Positions 24,065 through 34,279 of a DNA stretch of 64,000 bases are shown piece by piece; position 1 is the first letter of the stretch, and every line of letters begins with the position of its first letter. This stretch comes from Aquila chrysaetos chrysaetos. Taxonomy: Eukaryota; Chordata; Aves; Accipitriformes; Accipitridae. The notes under the pieces are model-generated. The model made no database searches. It was not told the DNA's origin and saw only the letters and a list, made by a program, of their open reading frames with translations. The position numbers and the translations under genes are program-made. The DNA lies in contig NC_044010.1 in the NCBI RefSeq assembly GCF_900496995.4, forward strand, positions 6,944,001 to 7,008,000, in the 5' to 3' direction.

Positions 24065-25464
24065 TCAATCTCCCTTCACATGGGCTACCGTTCTTCCTGT
24101 TTGAGCCCTCTGATCCTCCTTCTTGTTCCTTGGGCATTCCTTTTTCCAATGACCGAATTTCTTACACAAAGCACATTGATCCTTGCCCAGTCGGGGCAAG
24201 TCTTGTCTAGGCCCTCTTCCTCCTTCTTCCTGGATAACAGCCATTAATTTCCTTTGCCCTTTCCTATATCTTTCTTCTCTGTTACTAAATACTCTCCATG
24301 CTTCATCCAACAATATTTCTAAATTCCTACCCTCTGTAGGGTGTAATTTCTGAAGTTTACGCCTTATATCCCCTGTAGATTGACCCCAAAACAGGGACAC
24401 TAATTGTTGTACTCCTGCCTTTGACCCAGGATCCAGCAGTGTGCTGCGGCGCATCACATCCCTCAGTCGATCCAGGAATTCGGATGGAGACTCGGAAGGA
24501 CTCTGTTTAACTGCATATAAAGCTGACCAATTTGTAGTTTTGGGGATTGCTCTCTCCATTCCTTTTGTAATCCAATCCTGATACCCCTGCAATCTTTCCA
24601 TATGTGCAGATCTATTAACATCCCACTTTGGGTCTTGGAGAGGGAAATATTCCCTCCTGTAATCTTATAATGATCTTCAGCAAGGTTCCCTGCTGTTTTT
24701 AAAATCAGCTGTTTCTCTCTCAGTCATATATTCCAATAATAGCTGTATATTCTTCCAATCAGGGTTATGCTGTTTTACAATAAATTGGAAATGCTTAGTT
24801 ACACTTATCGGATCACTCCTATAATCTTTTGCAACCTTTTTCCATTCCCCTAGGTCAGCAGTAGAAAAGGGTACTTTGATTAACGTTGTCCCACCATCCG
24901 GCCCCACCGCCTCTTGGAGAGGTGCTTGTCTGTTCGGGGGGGTCGGAGTTCTATCTGAGTCTGCATCCTGTTCCTGTGGTCGAGGGGGAGGCTTAAACAA
25001 ATCAGTTAAATCTTGTTCTGGTGCCTGATGAATTTTATTTGCCTTAGTACATATTTGTCCAATACTACATGCCGAACAACACTGCCTCAGTTTACCTCTA
25101 AGCTCCTTGTTGTTTTCTCGCTCAACTGTGAGCAGCATGGGGTCCTGTGGGGGTACCATTCCACAGTCCCTTTGCCACTCCGGATGGTTTCGGAGGGTGA
25201 AAAACATGTCTGCATATGAAACCTCATCTCATTTTCCTTCTCTCCTTAAAAACAGCATTAGTTGTAATAGAATATTATAATCTATTGACCCATTAAGTGG
25301 CCACTTAGCATCACCTTCTAACTTATACAACGGCCACCATTGATTGCAATATTTGATAAGGTTCTTTTTACTTTCTGTACCTCCGGTCCCAACTATATCT
25401 TCCAGTGGGCAATTACACAACCCGGAGGACTCTTCCTTAATACTCCTCCTTTATTGTTTCCCAT
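24065..25464 (-). pseudogene. gag: gag of the provirus, disrupted
   Basis: Gag begins at ATG 25464 with MGNNKGG, a myristoylation-type N terminus, as in gammaretroviruses. After 23 codons it runs into TAG at 25393-25395 because of a frame change; the matrix-like sequence continues in another frame from about 25420. Further in-frame stops are TGA at 25229-25231, TGA at 24677-24679 and TAA at 24665-24667. The capsid part includes SPSEFLDRLRDVMRRSTLLD. The nucleocapsid part has one CCHC knuckle, CALCKKFGHWKKEC. The natural gag terminator is TGA at 24065-24067, in frame with the protease that follows. Four lesions mean no intact Gag can be made. Confidence 0.93.
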
Positions 25465-25487
25465 TTTATAACTTCTCCTAATGATTC

Positions 25488-25856
25488 TTAAGTTTGATTT
25501 TGGCTTCTCCTTTTAGTAAGCTTCCATGCAAATCGTTTCTTACACTTCTTTATAGTCTTCCCCCAGTTTTCCTCCCACACGTCCCAAATTTCTGGAATTA
25601 AATTTTCCCTTACACACACCAATCTCACTATTTCAGATTCTTGGTGAGCAATTTCCCAATCATAAAAGTGTGGAATTTGGGGAAAACACTCAAGGCAGTC
25701 TGGTTTCCGTCTGCTAGATGTACAGTACCGCCTTCTCCCACAAGATTTACACTTCAACAAAACCCAAGCTGGGTGCCAATTATTATATAGTCCAGTTGCA
25801 AGCCCACATACAAAGCAGGGAATCACCCCTATTAATACGTAAAGACATTCACACAT
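25488..25856 (-). CDS. Upstream ORF in the proviral leader, 122 aa, unknown function
   Basis: An ATG-initiated ORF lies in the leader between the 5' LTR and gag. It is not in the gag frame, so it is not a simple N-terminal extension of Gag. It starts with a hydrophobic segment (about residues 5-24, VLIGVIPCFVCGLATGLY region), followed by a Cys-rich block CKSCGRRRYC plus a further CLEC, and ends in a Lys/Arg-rich tail. The Cys spacing could bind zinc. I do not recognise a family. It could be a chance ORF, but its length and organisation in a lineage whose gag has accumulated stops make it worth noting. Confidence 0.4.
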   Translation of the reverse strand: MCECLYVLIGVIPCFVCGLATGLYNNWHPAWVLLKCKSCGRRRYCTSSRRKPDCLECFPQIPHFYDWEIAHQESEIVRLVCVRENLIPEIWDVWEENWGKTIKKCKKRFAWKLTKRRSQNQT

Positions 25857-25988
25857 TCACAAACATACATACACCTATAAATTTCAACATATCATTTCCA
25901 CACACCCACACAAAATCTTTAACATAAAATTTCCAAACATTCATATCATACAATCATCGCTCCAGTTGACAGCCTTTCAGCAGCTGCA

Positions 25989-26070
25989 AAAATGTACCAA
26001 GCGCAATTGCGAGGTGGTCCGCTTACCCCCAAAATGGACCAAGCGCAATTGCGAGGGGGTGCGCTTACCC
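25989..26070 (-). repeat. Tandem 42-bp duplication in the leader with splice-donor-like sites
   Basis: AAAATGTACCAAGCGCAATT at 25989 repeats as AAAATGGACCAAGCGCAATT at 26031. On the minus strand each copy contains GGGTAAGCG, close to a donor consensus, so the retroviral 5' splice donor may be duplicated here. Confidence 0.7.
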
Positions 26071-26464
26071 TTCTCCTGCCTCTTATATACCAGTCATAGA
26101 CAGGTCCGTCCTGGCTCCCGAAACTGGGATACAGCGGTCATCCTGGATTTGCTCGATCTACCCCCAGGATTGCTAGCGGCTGCTCTATCGGTCAGCAAAT
26201 CCCCCCGTGTTACCATACAGGGTACCCTCCTCCCATACGGGGACTATGCTGCACGCCAGACATCTCTGCGCGATTTACCAGCTGCCCCGGCCCGTACGAT
26301 TTCCAGGCTCCCTCTGTGACACGTACCGTTTGGTCCGCGGCTTCAGGAGGTCGTTGTCTGCTGCCGCGGTGAGCGGCCAGCAGCGGAGGCTCCTCCGAGG
26401 AAAGTGCTCGGGGTGCACCGAGGGGTCTCCGTTCCGCAGTCGGTCCCGCAGCCGAGCAGAGAGT

Positions 26465-26482
26465 CTCCTGGCTGGCTCGACA
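26465..26482 (-). promoter_or_regulatory. Primer binding site, tRNA-Arg type
   Basis: Three bases after the 5' LTR the minus strand reads TGTCGAGCCAGCCAGGAG. This matches 17 of 18 bases of the complement of the 3' end of vertebrate tRNA-Arg(ACG) (…CTCCTGGCTGGCTCG plus CCA), as I remember it. The one mismatch is at position 3. Confidence 0.7.
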
Positions 26483-26485
26483 AAC

Positions 26486-27075
26486 TGACGTGTGGAAACA
26501 GACTCCGCAATCAGTGAGATTGTGAAGTAGGTATGTTCATTCAGCGCTGGGCAGCACGGGGTGGGGGGGGTAGTCCCACCAAAGTCGTGCGTGCCTGCCT
26601 CGGCAGCTTGCTTTAAATTTATACAATCAAGTGTTACATATACATAGAGTTTCACAATACGCCTATACATATGCATGACCTGTCCCCGCTTCATATTAAA
26701 ATGAGTTCCGAGAGGTCATTTCCATCGTCTCCTCTCAACTGCGCTTGCGCAGTGCCTCCTTATGGTGGTCGTCTGGTGGTCGCAGAGGTGAAGATAGACG
26801 ACTCCTCTTCATCACCGCTAGTAACCTCTTTTCTTGCACAGGCTCAGTGGTTTCTTGGTATTCACCCAAGCCGCAAGACCAGTCTTGGCTGGCTCTTGGG
26901 GCCAGCTCCTGCTTCTTATCAGGAACTGTCTCTGCCTCTTGGCTGGTTCTTGGGGCCAGCTCTTCTTATCAAGGACTGTCTCTGCCTCAGCTAATTTCAA
27001 CAATGTAAGCGCTAAACATCATCTTTCATCCCACTTTATTATATCTACTGAGATTCTTTGACTCCCTTTGTCTCA
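26486..27075 (-). repeat. 5' LTR of the provirus
   Basis: 590 bp, nearly identical to the 3' LTR, with the same TATAAAT box and U3 duplication. Differences seen are five substitutions (three in CpG contexts), one G fewer in the G run and one T fewer near the outer end. Confidence 0.95.
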
Positions 27076-27177
27076 CTTTGATGTCAGTAGGTTTTTAATG
27101 GAGTGCGTTTTCCTCGGGGGAAAAAATCGTGAAGTCTAATTCTCCTTTGTAGGTGAAGACCTGGGGTTTTGTTTCAG

Positions 27178-27384
27178 TTCTCTGCCTACAGTAACCAGTT
27201 TGCTGTGCTCTCGTTGCCTGAGAAATGGTTTGATGAATGGAAGGAAACATGGGGTTGGGCTGCTGCCTCTCACCCCAGCAAAAAAAAGTTGTACTTCTTT
27301 CAGATTGAAGCTGTGGCACAAAGGAATTACTCCAAGATAGATTTGGTGACCCTTCCTAAATCTGTATATTACACTCATTATTAG
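27178..27384 (+). other. Splice-flanked open block, possible exon of an unidentified plus-strand gene
   Basis: A good acceptor (GGTTTTGTTTCAG) precedes an open frame beginning FSAYSNQFAVLSLPEKWFD. A possible donor, ATTTG then GTGACC, follows at 27345; without it the frame stops at 27384. A second frame is also open over most of the block, which weakens the coding call. An A run of 8 lies inside. If the plus-strand transcript starts in the TAF13 CpG island, the provirus sits in its first intron. Product not recognised. Confidence 0.35.
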
Positions 27385-29120
27385 GTTGTCAGGTCAGGAT
27401 AATTTGGTTTGAAAGGGAACTTGGGAGGTGTCTGGTCCATTCTCCTACTTAAAAGAGGGTCAGCCATGAGGTCAGAAAGGTGGTCATTTCCCAGACAGCC
27501 AGTCCCTAGCCTGTGTGGTTGCCAGCAGCTCTTACTTCCCTTGAGCAAGTCTTGTACTTGCCCTTGTTGAATTTCATTAGGTTGCTGTCAGTCCTTTCCC
27601 TTCAGCTCTCCCAAGTCATTCTGAGTGGCCGCCCTGCCCTTGAGCGTGTCAGCTGTTCCCCCCAGTTCGGTGCCATATGCACGTTTGGCAGGAACGCACC
27701 TCTTCCAGATCACTTGTAAAGATATTAAACTGGACACATCCCAGGATAGACCTTTACAGTGTTCCACTTGTAACCACCATGTAGGTAGAGTATGACCCAC
27801 TAACTCCTACCTTTTGAGCCCAATTATCCAACCAGTTTTTACTGATCTAGTTGTGCACCTATCCAGACTGTAATGTCCTAATTTGGATACAAGAATAATG
27901 CAGGAGACAGTGTGAAAAAACTCGCTAAATTTGGGATATATGACATCTGCTATTCTCCCCTCATACAAAAATCCAGTTATTTTATCTTAGAAAGTAGTTG
28001 GGTTGGTCAGGCATGATTTACCCTTGGTAAATTAATGCTGTCTCCAAACTCTTTCTTCTCTTTCACATGCTCAGAAATAGGCTCCAATATAACTCACTCC
28101 ATGATTTTCCCAGGGACAGAGGTAAGGATGGCTGAACCTGCAGTTCCCTGGATTGTTGTTTTGGCATCTGTGAAAATGGGTGCAACCTTTGCTTTCTTCT
28201 AGTTGTCAGAGACCTCCACCTTGCAAGAACGTTGGCCAGCGCTCTCAGCACCCTCAGCTGTAGCCTGTCAGGTCTCATGGACTTGTAGGGGTCTGGCTCT
28301 TTTGAGTAATTCCTAGCTTCATCCTCATCCACTGCTGGCAGCTCTCCTCTTGGAACACTTTTACATATTTCAAAGGCCTGTGAGACCTTTTTGGTAAAGC
28401 CAAGCAGAGGTATTAGGATGTATGACCCACTCCACTCAGCAATAGACCTATGTTTGCTGTGTTCAGCTTTTTACTATCAGTGTAATTGCAGAAGTTGTGG
28501 TTGCCCTTGATGTCCTTGACAAGTCTCAGCTGCAGCTGAGTTCTGGCTTTCCTTACACTATCCCTACACACCTGGGGAAAGTTTCTAAATTCCTCCTTTG
28601 CAGCCTGTCCCTGTTTCCACCTCCTATATGCTGCCTTTTTATGTTGGGGCTCCATCATGGGTTCCCAGTTCAGCCAAAGTGATCTCCCAGTATGCCTGCT
28701 TGTCTTCCCAAGTATGAGGATGGCCTGTTGTTGTGCTTGGAGGATGCCCTCGTTAAAGACCTGCCAGCTTTCCTGAGCTCCTTTACCCATCAGAGCCACC
28801 TTCCATGGGATCCCATGTAGTTGTTCCCTGAGTAAGCTGAAGTGCAGGATCTGCTACTCTTTCATCATTCCCCTCCTATTTCACTGCCACTATGGCCAAG
28901 TTGATTACCATGTCCCCAGTGAGCTCTTCCTTTGTTAGTGAGCAGCAGATGCAGCTGTGTGTCACCCATGGCTGGCCCATCCAATACCTGTATCATGAAG
29001 CTGTTCCTAACACGCCACGGAAGTCTTGACTGCTAGCGTCTCGTGTTGTCCTTCCAGCAGATGTCAGGGAGGTTTAAGTCGCCCATGAGAACCAGTCTGA
29101 TACAGAGACTTCCTGGAGTT
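27385..29120 (-). mobile_element. Old, degraded CR1 LINE, minus orientation
   Basis: The left end resembles an old CR1 3' region (CTGGTCCATTCTCCTACTT). The right part keeps a minus-strand ORF2 piece at 28799-28413 with KKAAYRRWKQGQAAKEEF and DSVRKARTQLQLRLVKDIKG, typical of the CR1 linker between endonuclease and RT. Many indels; the element is much older than the 31.5 kb copy. Confidence 0.75.
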
Positions 29121-29556
29121 GCTTAAAGAGGGGAGAAATGTTCATCCACTTTCTTACCCTGGCTGGGTGGTCTGTAACAGACTCCCACCGTGCTGTCACC
29201 CTTACTGGCCTCTGCTCTTGTCCTTGTACCTTGTAAAGAAGGTACATTTATCCTTGCAACAGATAATTATGGAACAGCTAATGTGCGAGCAACTTCCTCT
29301 TTGCCTTTGGTTGGCAGTTGGTTTGTGACTTGAAGCTGAGTTCCTGTGCACTTGTACTATGTTGAGTATGAATTTGTGTATTCTGCATTGCTGACTTTCA
29401 TTTTAGGAAAAATAGCACTGGGGTGTCATACAGAAGTCTGTGGGCTTCTCCTCCTCCCTCCCCCCCGGTAATGAGAAATTGAAAGATTGCAGGTTGCTTT
29501 GTGACAGGGTTTTATGGAAAAGGGATCTCAAGTGAACTCTGGAATTTCCCTTTCAG

Positions 29557-29646
29557 ATCACCTGTGACTCGGGAAAGAACACATAAACTTTTGCTGATGC
29601 CCAGCTCTGGTCAGGAGAAGCTGAAGATGAAACTTAACAATATAAG
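29557..29646 (+). other. Splice-flanked block, possible exon
   Basis: TTTCCCTTTCAG precedes 90 nt that are open in one frame (SPVTRERTHKLLLMPSSGQE and on) and end at AAG then GTAAGA. Both splice sites are strong. The frame does not join the 27178 block without a stop, so either the transcript skips one of them or this is non-coding. Confidence 0.3.
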
Positions 29647-30100
29647 GTAAGATCCTGGTGCAGTTACAGCACAGAGTTCCTTGCCCTGTCAGAAAAAGGC
29701 TTCGTGGAAGTAAATGTCCTTGTAATCTGTATGGATTCTAAATACTTAGGACTTTACTAGCTCTTAGACCATTAAAAAAAAAAAAAAAGTTAAAGTAAAC
29801 TTGTTTTTTCTTCGTTTCCTGATGGCACTGGTACATGCTCTTACAACATGCTAAGGTTTTAAATATGGGCTAAGTATAGGTAGAAAGGGAGAAGAGGACA
29901 GGTTGTTTCATTGCTTGCATGCAGAACCAATTTGGCCTAGCTGAGGCAAAAGATTGGGCTTTACTCTTGTCTGCTTTTAGCACGAATTTGGGTAAGTTCT
30001 TCCTTCCTGCTTTATATGCATCCGTATAAACATGCGTCCATGCTTGGTAGGTGGTTTGAATTTGAGCACTGTGAATGAAGAGTATTTGCTTTCTAACATG

Positions 30101-30716
30101 GTGCCCTGGTTTTGGCTGGGATAGAGTTAATTTTCTTCCTAGTAGCTGGTACAGTGCTGTGTTTTGGATTTAGTGTGAGAATAATGTTGATAACACACTA
30201 ATGTTTTAGTTGTTGCTAAGTAGCGCTTATCCTAAATTAAGGATTTTTCAGTTTCCCATGCTCTGCCAGCAAGCAGGTGTACAAGAAGCTGGGAGGGAGC
30301 GTGGCCAGGACAGGTGACCCGAACTAGCCAAAGAGATATTCCATACCACAGGACGCCATGCTCAGTATATAAACTGGGGAGAGTTGGCCAGGAGGGCAGA
30401 TCGCTGCTCAGGCATCGGTCAGCAGGTGGTGAGCAATTGCATTGTGCATCACTTGTGTTTTCTTGGGTTATATTTATCTCTCTTTTTTGTTACATTCCCT
30501 TTCATTACAATTATTATTATAATATTTTACCATTATTGTTATTACTATATTTTATTTTACTTTAGTTATTAAACCTTTCTTATCTCAACCCATGAGTTTT
30601 ACTACTTTTTTTTTTTTTTATTCTCCTCCCCATCCTGCTGGGAGGAGGGAGGAGTGAGCGAGCAGCTGCATGGTGCTTAGCTGCTGGCTGGGGTTAAACC
30701 ATGACACATGCTAAAT
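30101..30716 (+). mobile_element. Avian ERVL-type solo LTR, plus orientation
   Basis: Starts GTGCCCTGGTTTTGGCTGGG and ends GGGTTAAACCATGACA. catg occurs directly before (30097-30100) and after (30717-30720), a likely target duplication. An AT-rich expansion (TTATTATTATAATATT) lies inside. No internal region adjoins it. Confidence 0.88.
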
Positions 30717-30801
30717 TATTTTAGATCAATAAACTTGAGATTATGGTTTTAATAATAAATAACATACAGGAAGGGGAAGGGACTTAAGTTTTTTTTTTCA
30801 G

Positions 30802-31066
30802 TGAAGTAACTGATGGCTCTGAGAGCTGGAGGGCAAACAGCTGGTGAGTGAAACTATTGGCAGTTGTGAAGAGATGGAATTAGATGCTCTTGCTGTTCTT
30901 GACAGTGAGGGTGGAAATCCAAAAAGAAAATATGTTCTTCATGAGCTCTGGTGTTAAGGAAACAGGAATGGATGTGTAGCCTTTTCAGTTAAGTTTCACC
31001 TTTTTCCAGCTCTCACAGATTGACGCACAATTGACTGACTATGGCCAAACAACTTGGAAACTGAAG
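30802..31066 (+). other. Two closely spaced splice-flanked blocks, possible exons
   Basis: 30802-30843 (42 nt) lies between a T-rich CAG and CTG then GTGAGT. 31010-31066 (57 nt) lies between TTTTTCCAG and AAG then GTAATC and is open in phase 0 (LSQIDAQLTDYGQTTWKLK). The second can join a phase-0 block at 33371 without a stop. The first fits a different phase. This may be alternative splicing or a non-coding RNA. Confidence 0.3.
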
Positions 31067-31413
31067 GTAATCCCCACAAGCATGGCAGTTTCCCATGGCC
31101 GCAACTTTGAAACTGAGTTTAATTCAGAGGGTGGAGTACACTCTTTCATCAAAAGCACGACTTAGGTCAATGTGACTGTGTTGTGGTAACTTCTGTGTAT
31201 GCTGCCCGGTTCTGGCTGTAACTGAGCGTTCAGTCTGCGAGCCTGCATTGGTATCTAGAAGTCTCTCACTGTGGCAGTCCCTCACTGTCAGGGGGCCAAG
31301 CATGGCTCAGAATGACTTCCCCTAAGCCGAAGAACAAGTACAATGTGACTTGTAGATCCTTTTTTCTGTTCTATATAATAACACTTGACTTCTGCCAACA
31401 TCTAAATAAACAA

Positions 31414-31436
31414 TTTTTTTTTTTTTTTTTTTTTTT
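31414..31436. repeat. Poly-T run
   Basis: A run of 23 T bases lies about 65 bases left of the 3' end of the minus-oriented CR1. CR1 does not end in poly-A, so the run need not belong to it. Confidence 0.8.
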
Positions 31437-31500
31437 GTGAGATATGTTCCTTGCTGTTAGCCTAAACTAGGTCAAAAATGTCAGAGGAGGGGCACCCAGT

Positions 31501-32260
31501 CATAGAATCATAGAATGCTTTGGGCTGGAAGGGACCTTAAAGATCATCTAGTTCCAACCCCCCTGCCATGGGCAGGGACACCTTCCACTAGGAAGCTACA
31601 GGCTGCTCAAAGCCCCATCCAGCCTGGCCTTGGAACACTTCCAGGGATGGGGCATCCACAGCTTCTCTCGGCAACTTGTTCCAGTGCCTCACTACTCTCG
31701 CAGTGAAGAATTTCTTCCTTGTATCTAATCTAAATCTACCCTCTTTCAGTTTAAAGCCATTACCCCTTGTCCTATCACTACCTGCCCTTGTAAAAAGTCC
31801 CTCTTCAGCTTTCTTGTAGGCCCCCTTTAGGTGCTGGAAAGCTGCTATAAGGTGTCCCCGGAGCCTTCTCTTCTCCAGGCTGAACAACCCCAACTCTCTC
31901 AGCCTGTCTTCACAGGAGAGGTGCTCCACCCCCCTGATGATCTTTGTGGCCCTTCTCTGGACTCGCTCCAACAGGTCCATGTCCCTGGGGACATGTTATG
32001 CTGGGGGCCCCACAGCTGAACACAGTTCTCCAGGTGGGGTCTCACGAGAGCAGAGTAGAGGGGGAGAATCACCTCCCTCAACCTGCCGATCATGCTTCTT
32101 TTGATGCAGCCCAGGATACGGTTGGTTTTCTGGGCTGCAAACACACTGGTGGGTCATGTTGAGCTTCTTGTCAGCCAACACCCCCAAGTCCTTCTCTGCA
32201 GGGCTGCTCTCAAACCATTCTCTGCCCAGCCTGTATTTGTGCTTGGGATTGCCCTGACCC
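31501..32260 (-). mobile_element. CR1 LINE, 3' part, minus orientation
   Basis: The left edge, CATAGAATCATAGAATGCTT, is the inverted CR1 3' terminal repeat (ATTCTATGATTCTATG). The minus-strand ORF at 31980-31588 shows the RT C-terminus: [33 protein letters not shown] and [19 protein letters not shown] second frame at 32144-31899 holds the upstream RT piece, so at least one frameshift is present. 5' truncated, as is usual. Confidence 0.93.
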
Positions 32261-33370
32261 ATGGAAATGGAACACAGATCAGTTGCTTAAATAAGTAAAA
32301 GTAATGCGTTTTTCAGCTAGGTTATAAAAGAAGGGCCTATGCCCCATGCTGTTTAACTTGTATTTTGCTTAAGTTCCCACCTGCAGCTGCAAGGAGATCT
32401 GTGTTTCTTTGTAATTTAACATCTAAGGCTTGGACAAGGTTTATCCTCATCAACTTGGAGGCCTGTTAAGTGTTTCTTAATGTCTTAAACAAACTTTAAC
32501 CTTGAAATGCTTTATACTGTAAAAATATGTTTCTTGTTATTTTTATTGCATTACTTTTAAGTTGCTTATTGTAAGCTTAATATTTTTGGTCAATTTCTTG
32601 GAAGTACTCCTTTAGAATACTAGGTTTAGAACAAATGTCTCTTAAGTATGCCTTAGGAGTCATATTGGGGAGCCACTAAGGAGGGAATAAAAGAAATATT
32701 TTTCTGTTAGAAAGGTCTTTAAAAATTGTCCAAAACTATTCCTTTATCCCAAATGTTGTAAATACTTTGGCCACCTGAACCCTGGCTGCTGTGGGCCAAA
32801 GCTGTCAGCAGTACCTTCTGACAGCGTGCAAACCGTAGTCATGCTCGGCTTGCTTACAGATCTACCTGCCAACTCTTTCCCAAGTTTTGTTGGTATTGTT
32901 CCTGATTTTATTTTTCCCATCATCAAGTTCTAGAATTTCTGAAATGTCTCTTGTAACTGGGGGCTGAGTACTAGATTTCCCACACCTTCTGTTTTTTTGG
33001 AAGAAAAAGAATCTAAATATTACCACAATGTTTTTTATTGTCTTTGACCACAAAGGCAGCTGTGGTTCTGAAGTCCTACTCAGTCTACATGGGCCTTGGT
33101 CCAACTGCATTTGTTTTGCCCTCTGAAATAATACTTCTGAATTGTACAATAGCTTACATCCTTCATAAATCGTTGTGAGTGGTTTAGCTAGTTTTGCTGA
33201 TGCTTGAGAAATACAAGTTTCTTGTGCCTTCGTCAGGTTTTGCCTTAAGAAAAAATTTTGTTATATTTTTCCTTATGAAGAAAAATCTGTTATGTCTCCA
33301 GTAGGAGGCTCACTCTTCTAGTGTAGTAAATGCCTTGCAAAGTGAAGTTTGAACAAAGGTTTTTCTCTAG

Positions 33371-34095
33371 GAAACTGAAGAGGAAGAAGGAAAAGGTGCA
33401 GCTGAGGTGCAGACACTGGAGAAACAAAAACACACTGGAGAGTAGAAGCCAGAGATGAAGCACAGAAGGATCCCAAGGAATGAATTCAAAAGAAGTGAGT
33501 ACAGCGCCTTTCGGTGTCTGAGTCTAAACAGCCTTCCCTGGCAGGGCTCGGGGCTGGTGCCATCCCAAGACACCACATTCTGCGCTTGCACCAGGGGCGA
33601 GGGCAACAGCCCAGCAGTGCTGTACTCATCACACAAGAACCAGTGGAGAGTAACTTACTGGGGAGCAGCATTAGCAAGAATAGTGCTAAGATTTATTCCC
33701 CCCCTGCCCCTTACTACTTATTGGCATAGTATGTTTTCCATTGTTCTCAATGTTTTTCAAAGAAAATGCTGGTTTAAGTAGCTATATCTGTGCAAGTGGT
33801 AGATTTATGGTCTTGTATAAACTTTGTAAACGTGCCACAAGGTGTGCAAATACCGTTGTAGATTATTAGAATACAAAAATGTGAACTACCTTCCCTGAAA
33901 AAAATCTGCTGTGTATTTACCTAAACAGTTGATAGCTGCTCAGTCATTACCTTATTGAGCAGAACAGTTTTCAGTGCTTCTATAAGAGGTGCTTGTAAGT
34001 AGACTAGTTATAGTTGAAGTACTTGGAGATCAAGTATTTAACAAGTGCTTGGACAGTGTTAAATTAGGGTTAAAATAAATCTGTGCATACAGGCT
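33371..34095 (+). other. Possible terminal exon of the unidentified plus-strand transcript
   Basis: The acceptor TTTTCTCTAG opens into a block that reads ETEEEEGKGAAEVQTLEKQK to a TAG at 33445 in phase 0, or a Lys/Arg-rich frame in phase 2. AATAAA at 34074-34079 would serve as polyadenylation signal. A further acceptor at 34215 (YKLAVNASDEKKRRLKDWL then TAG at 34275, AATAAA at 34873-34878) could be an alternative last exon. Confidence 0.3.
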
Positions 34096-34279
34096 TAATG
34101 CTGTGGCTAGTTCTTAGGAGCAGATTAAATTGCAGTTGCCAAACCCAGTATTAAAATCACTTGTGTAGGTAAGGAAGGGCTGCTTACTTTACTTTTTATT
34201 GGTGGTGTTTTTAGATACAAACTGGCTGTGAATGCATCAGATGAGAAGAAAAGGAGGTTAAAGGACTGGCTATAGCATA

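Larger units (their letters stand above)
18599..27075 (-). mobile_element. Class I (gammaretrovirus-like) endogenous provirus, nearly full length
   Basis: The order on the minus strand is 5' LTR, primer site, about 1 kb leader, gag, pro-pol, env, polypurine tract, 3' LTR. Gamma-like features are a single CCHC knuckle in gag, gag and pro in one frame separated by one stop, and an env TM with a CX6CC motif. The two LTRs differ by 5 substitutions and 2 single-base length changes over about 590 bp by my count, under 1%. Flanks next to the LTRs are gttt on the left and cttt on the right, a possible 4-bp target duplication with one mismatch. gag and pol are broken; env is open. It lies antisense to the presumed plus-strand transcript. 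I cannot place it in a named family. Confidence 0.95.

Noticed and set aside
31588-32262. ORFs that might be taken for a host gene at 31.6-32.3 kb
   Set aside because: They are CR1 reverse transcriptase remnants, confirmed by the inverted CR1 3' terminal repeat at 31501.
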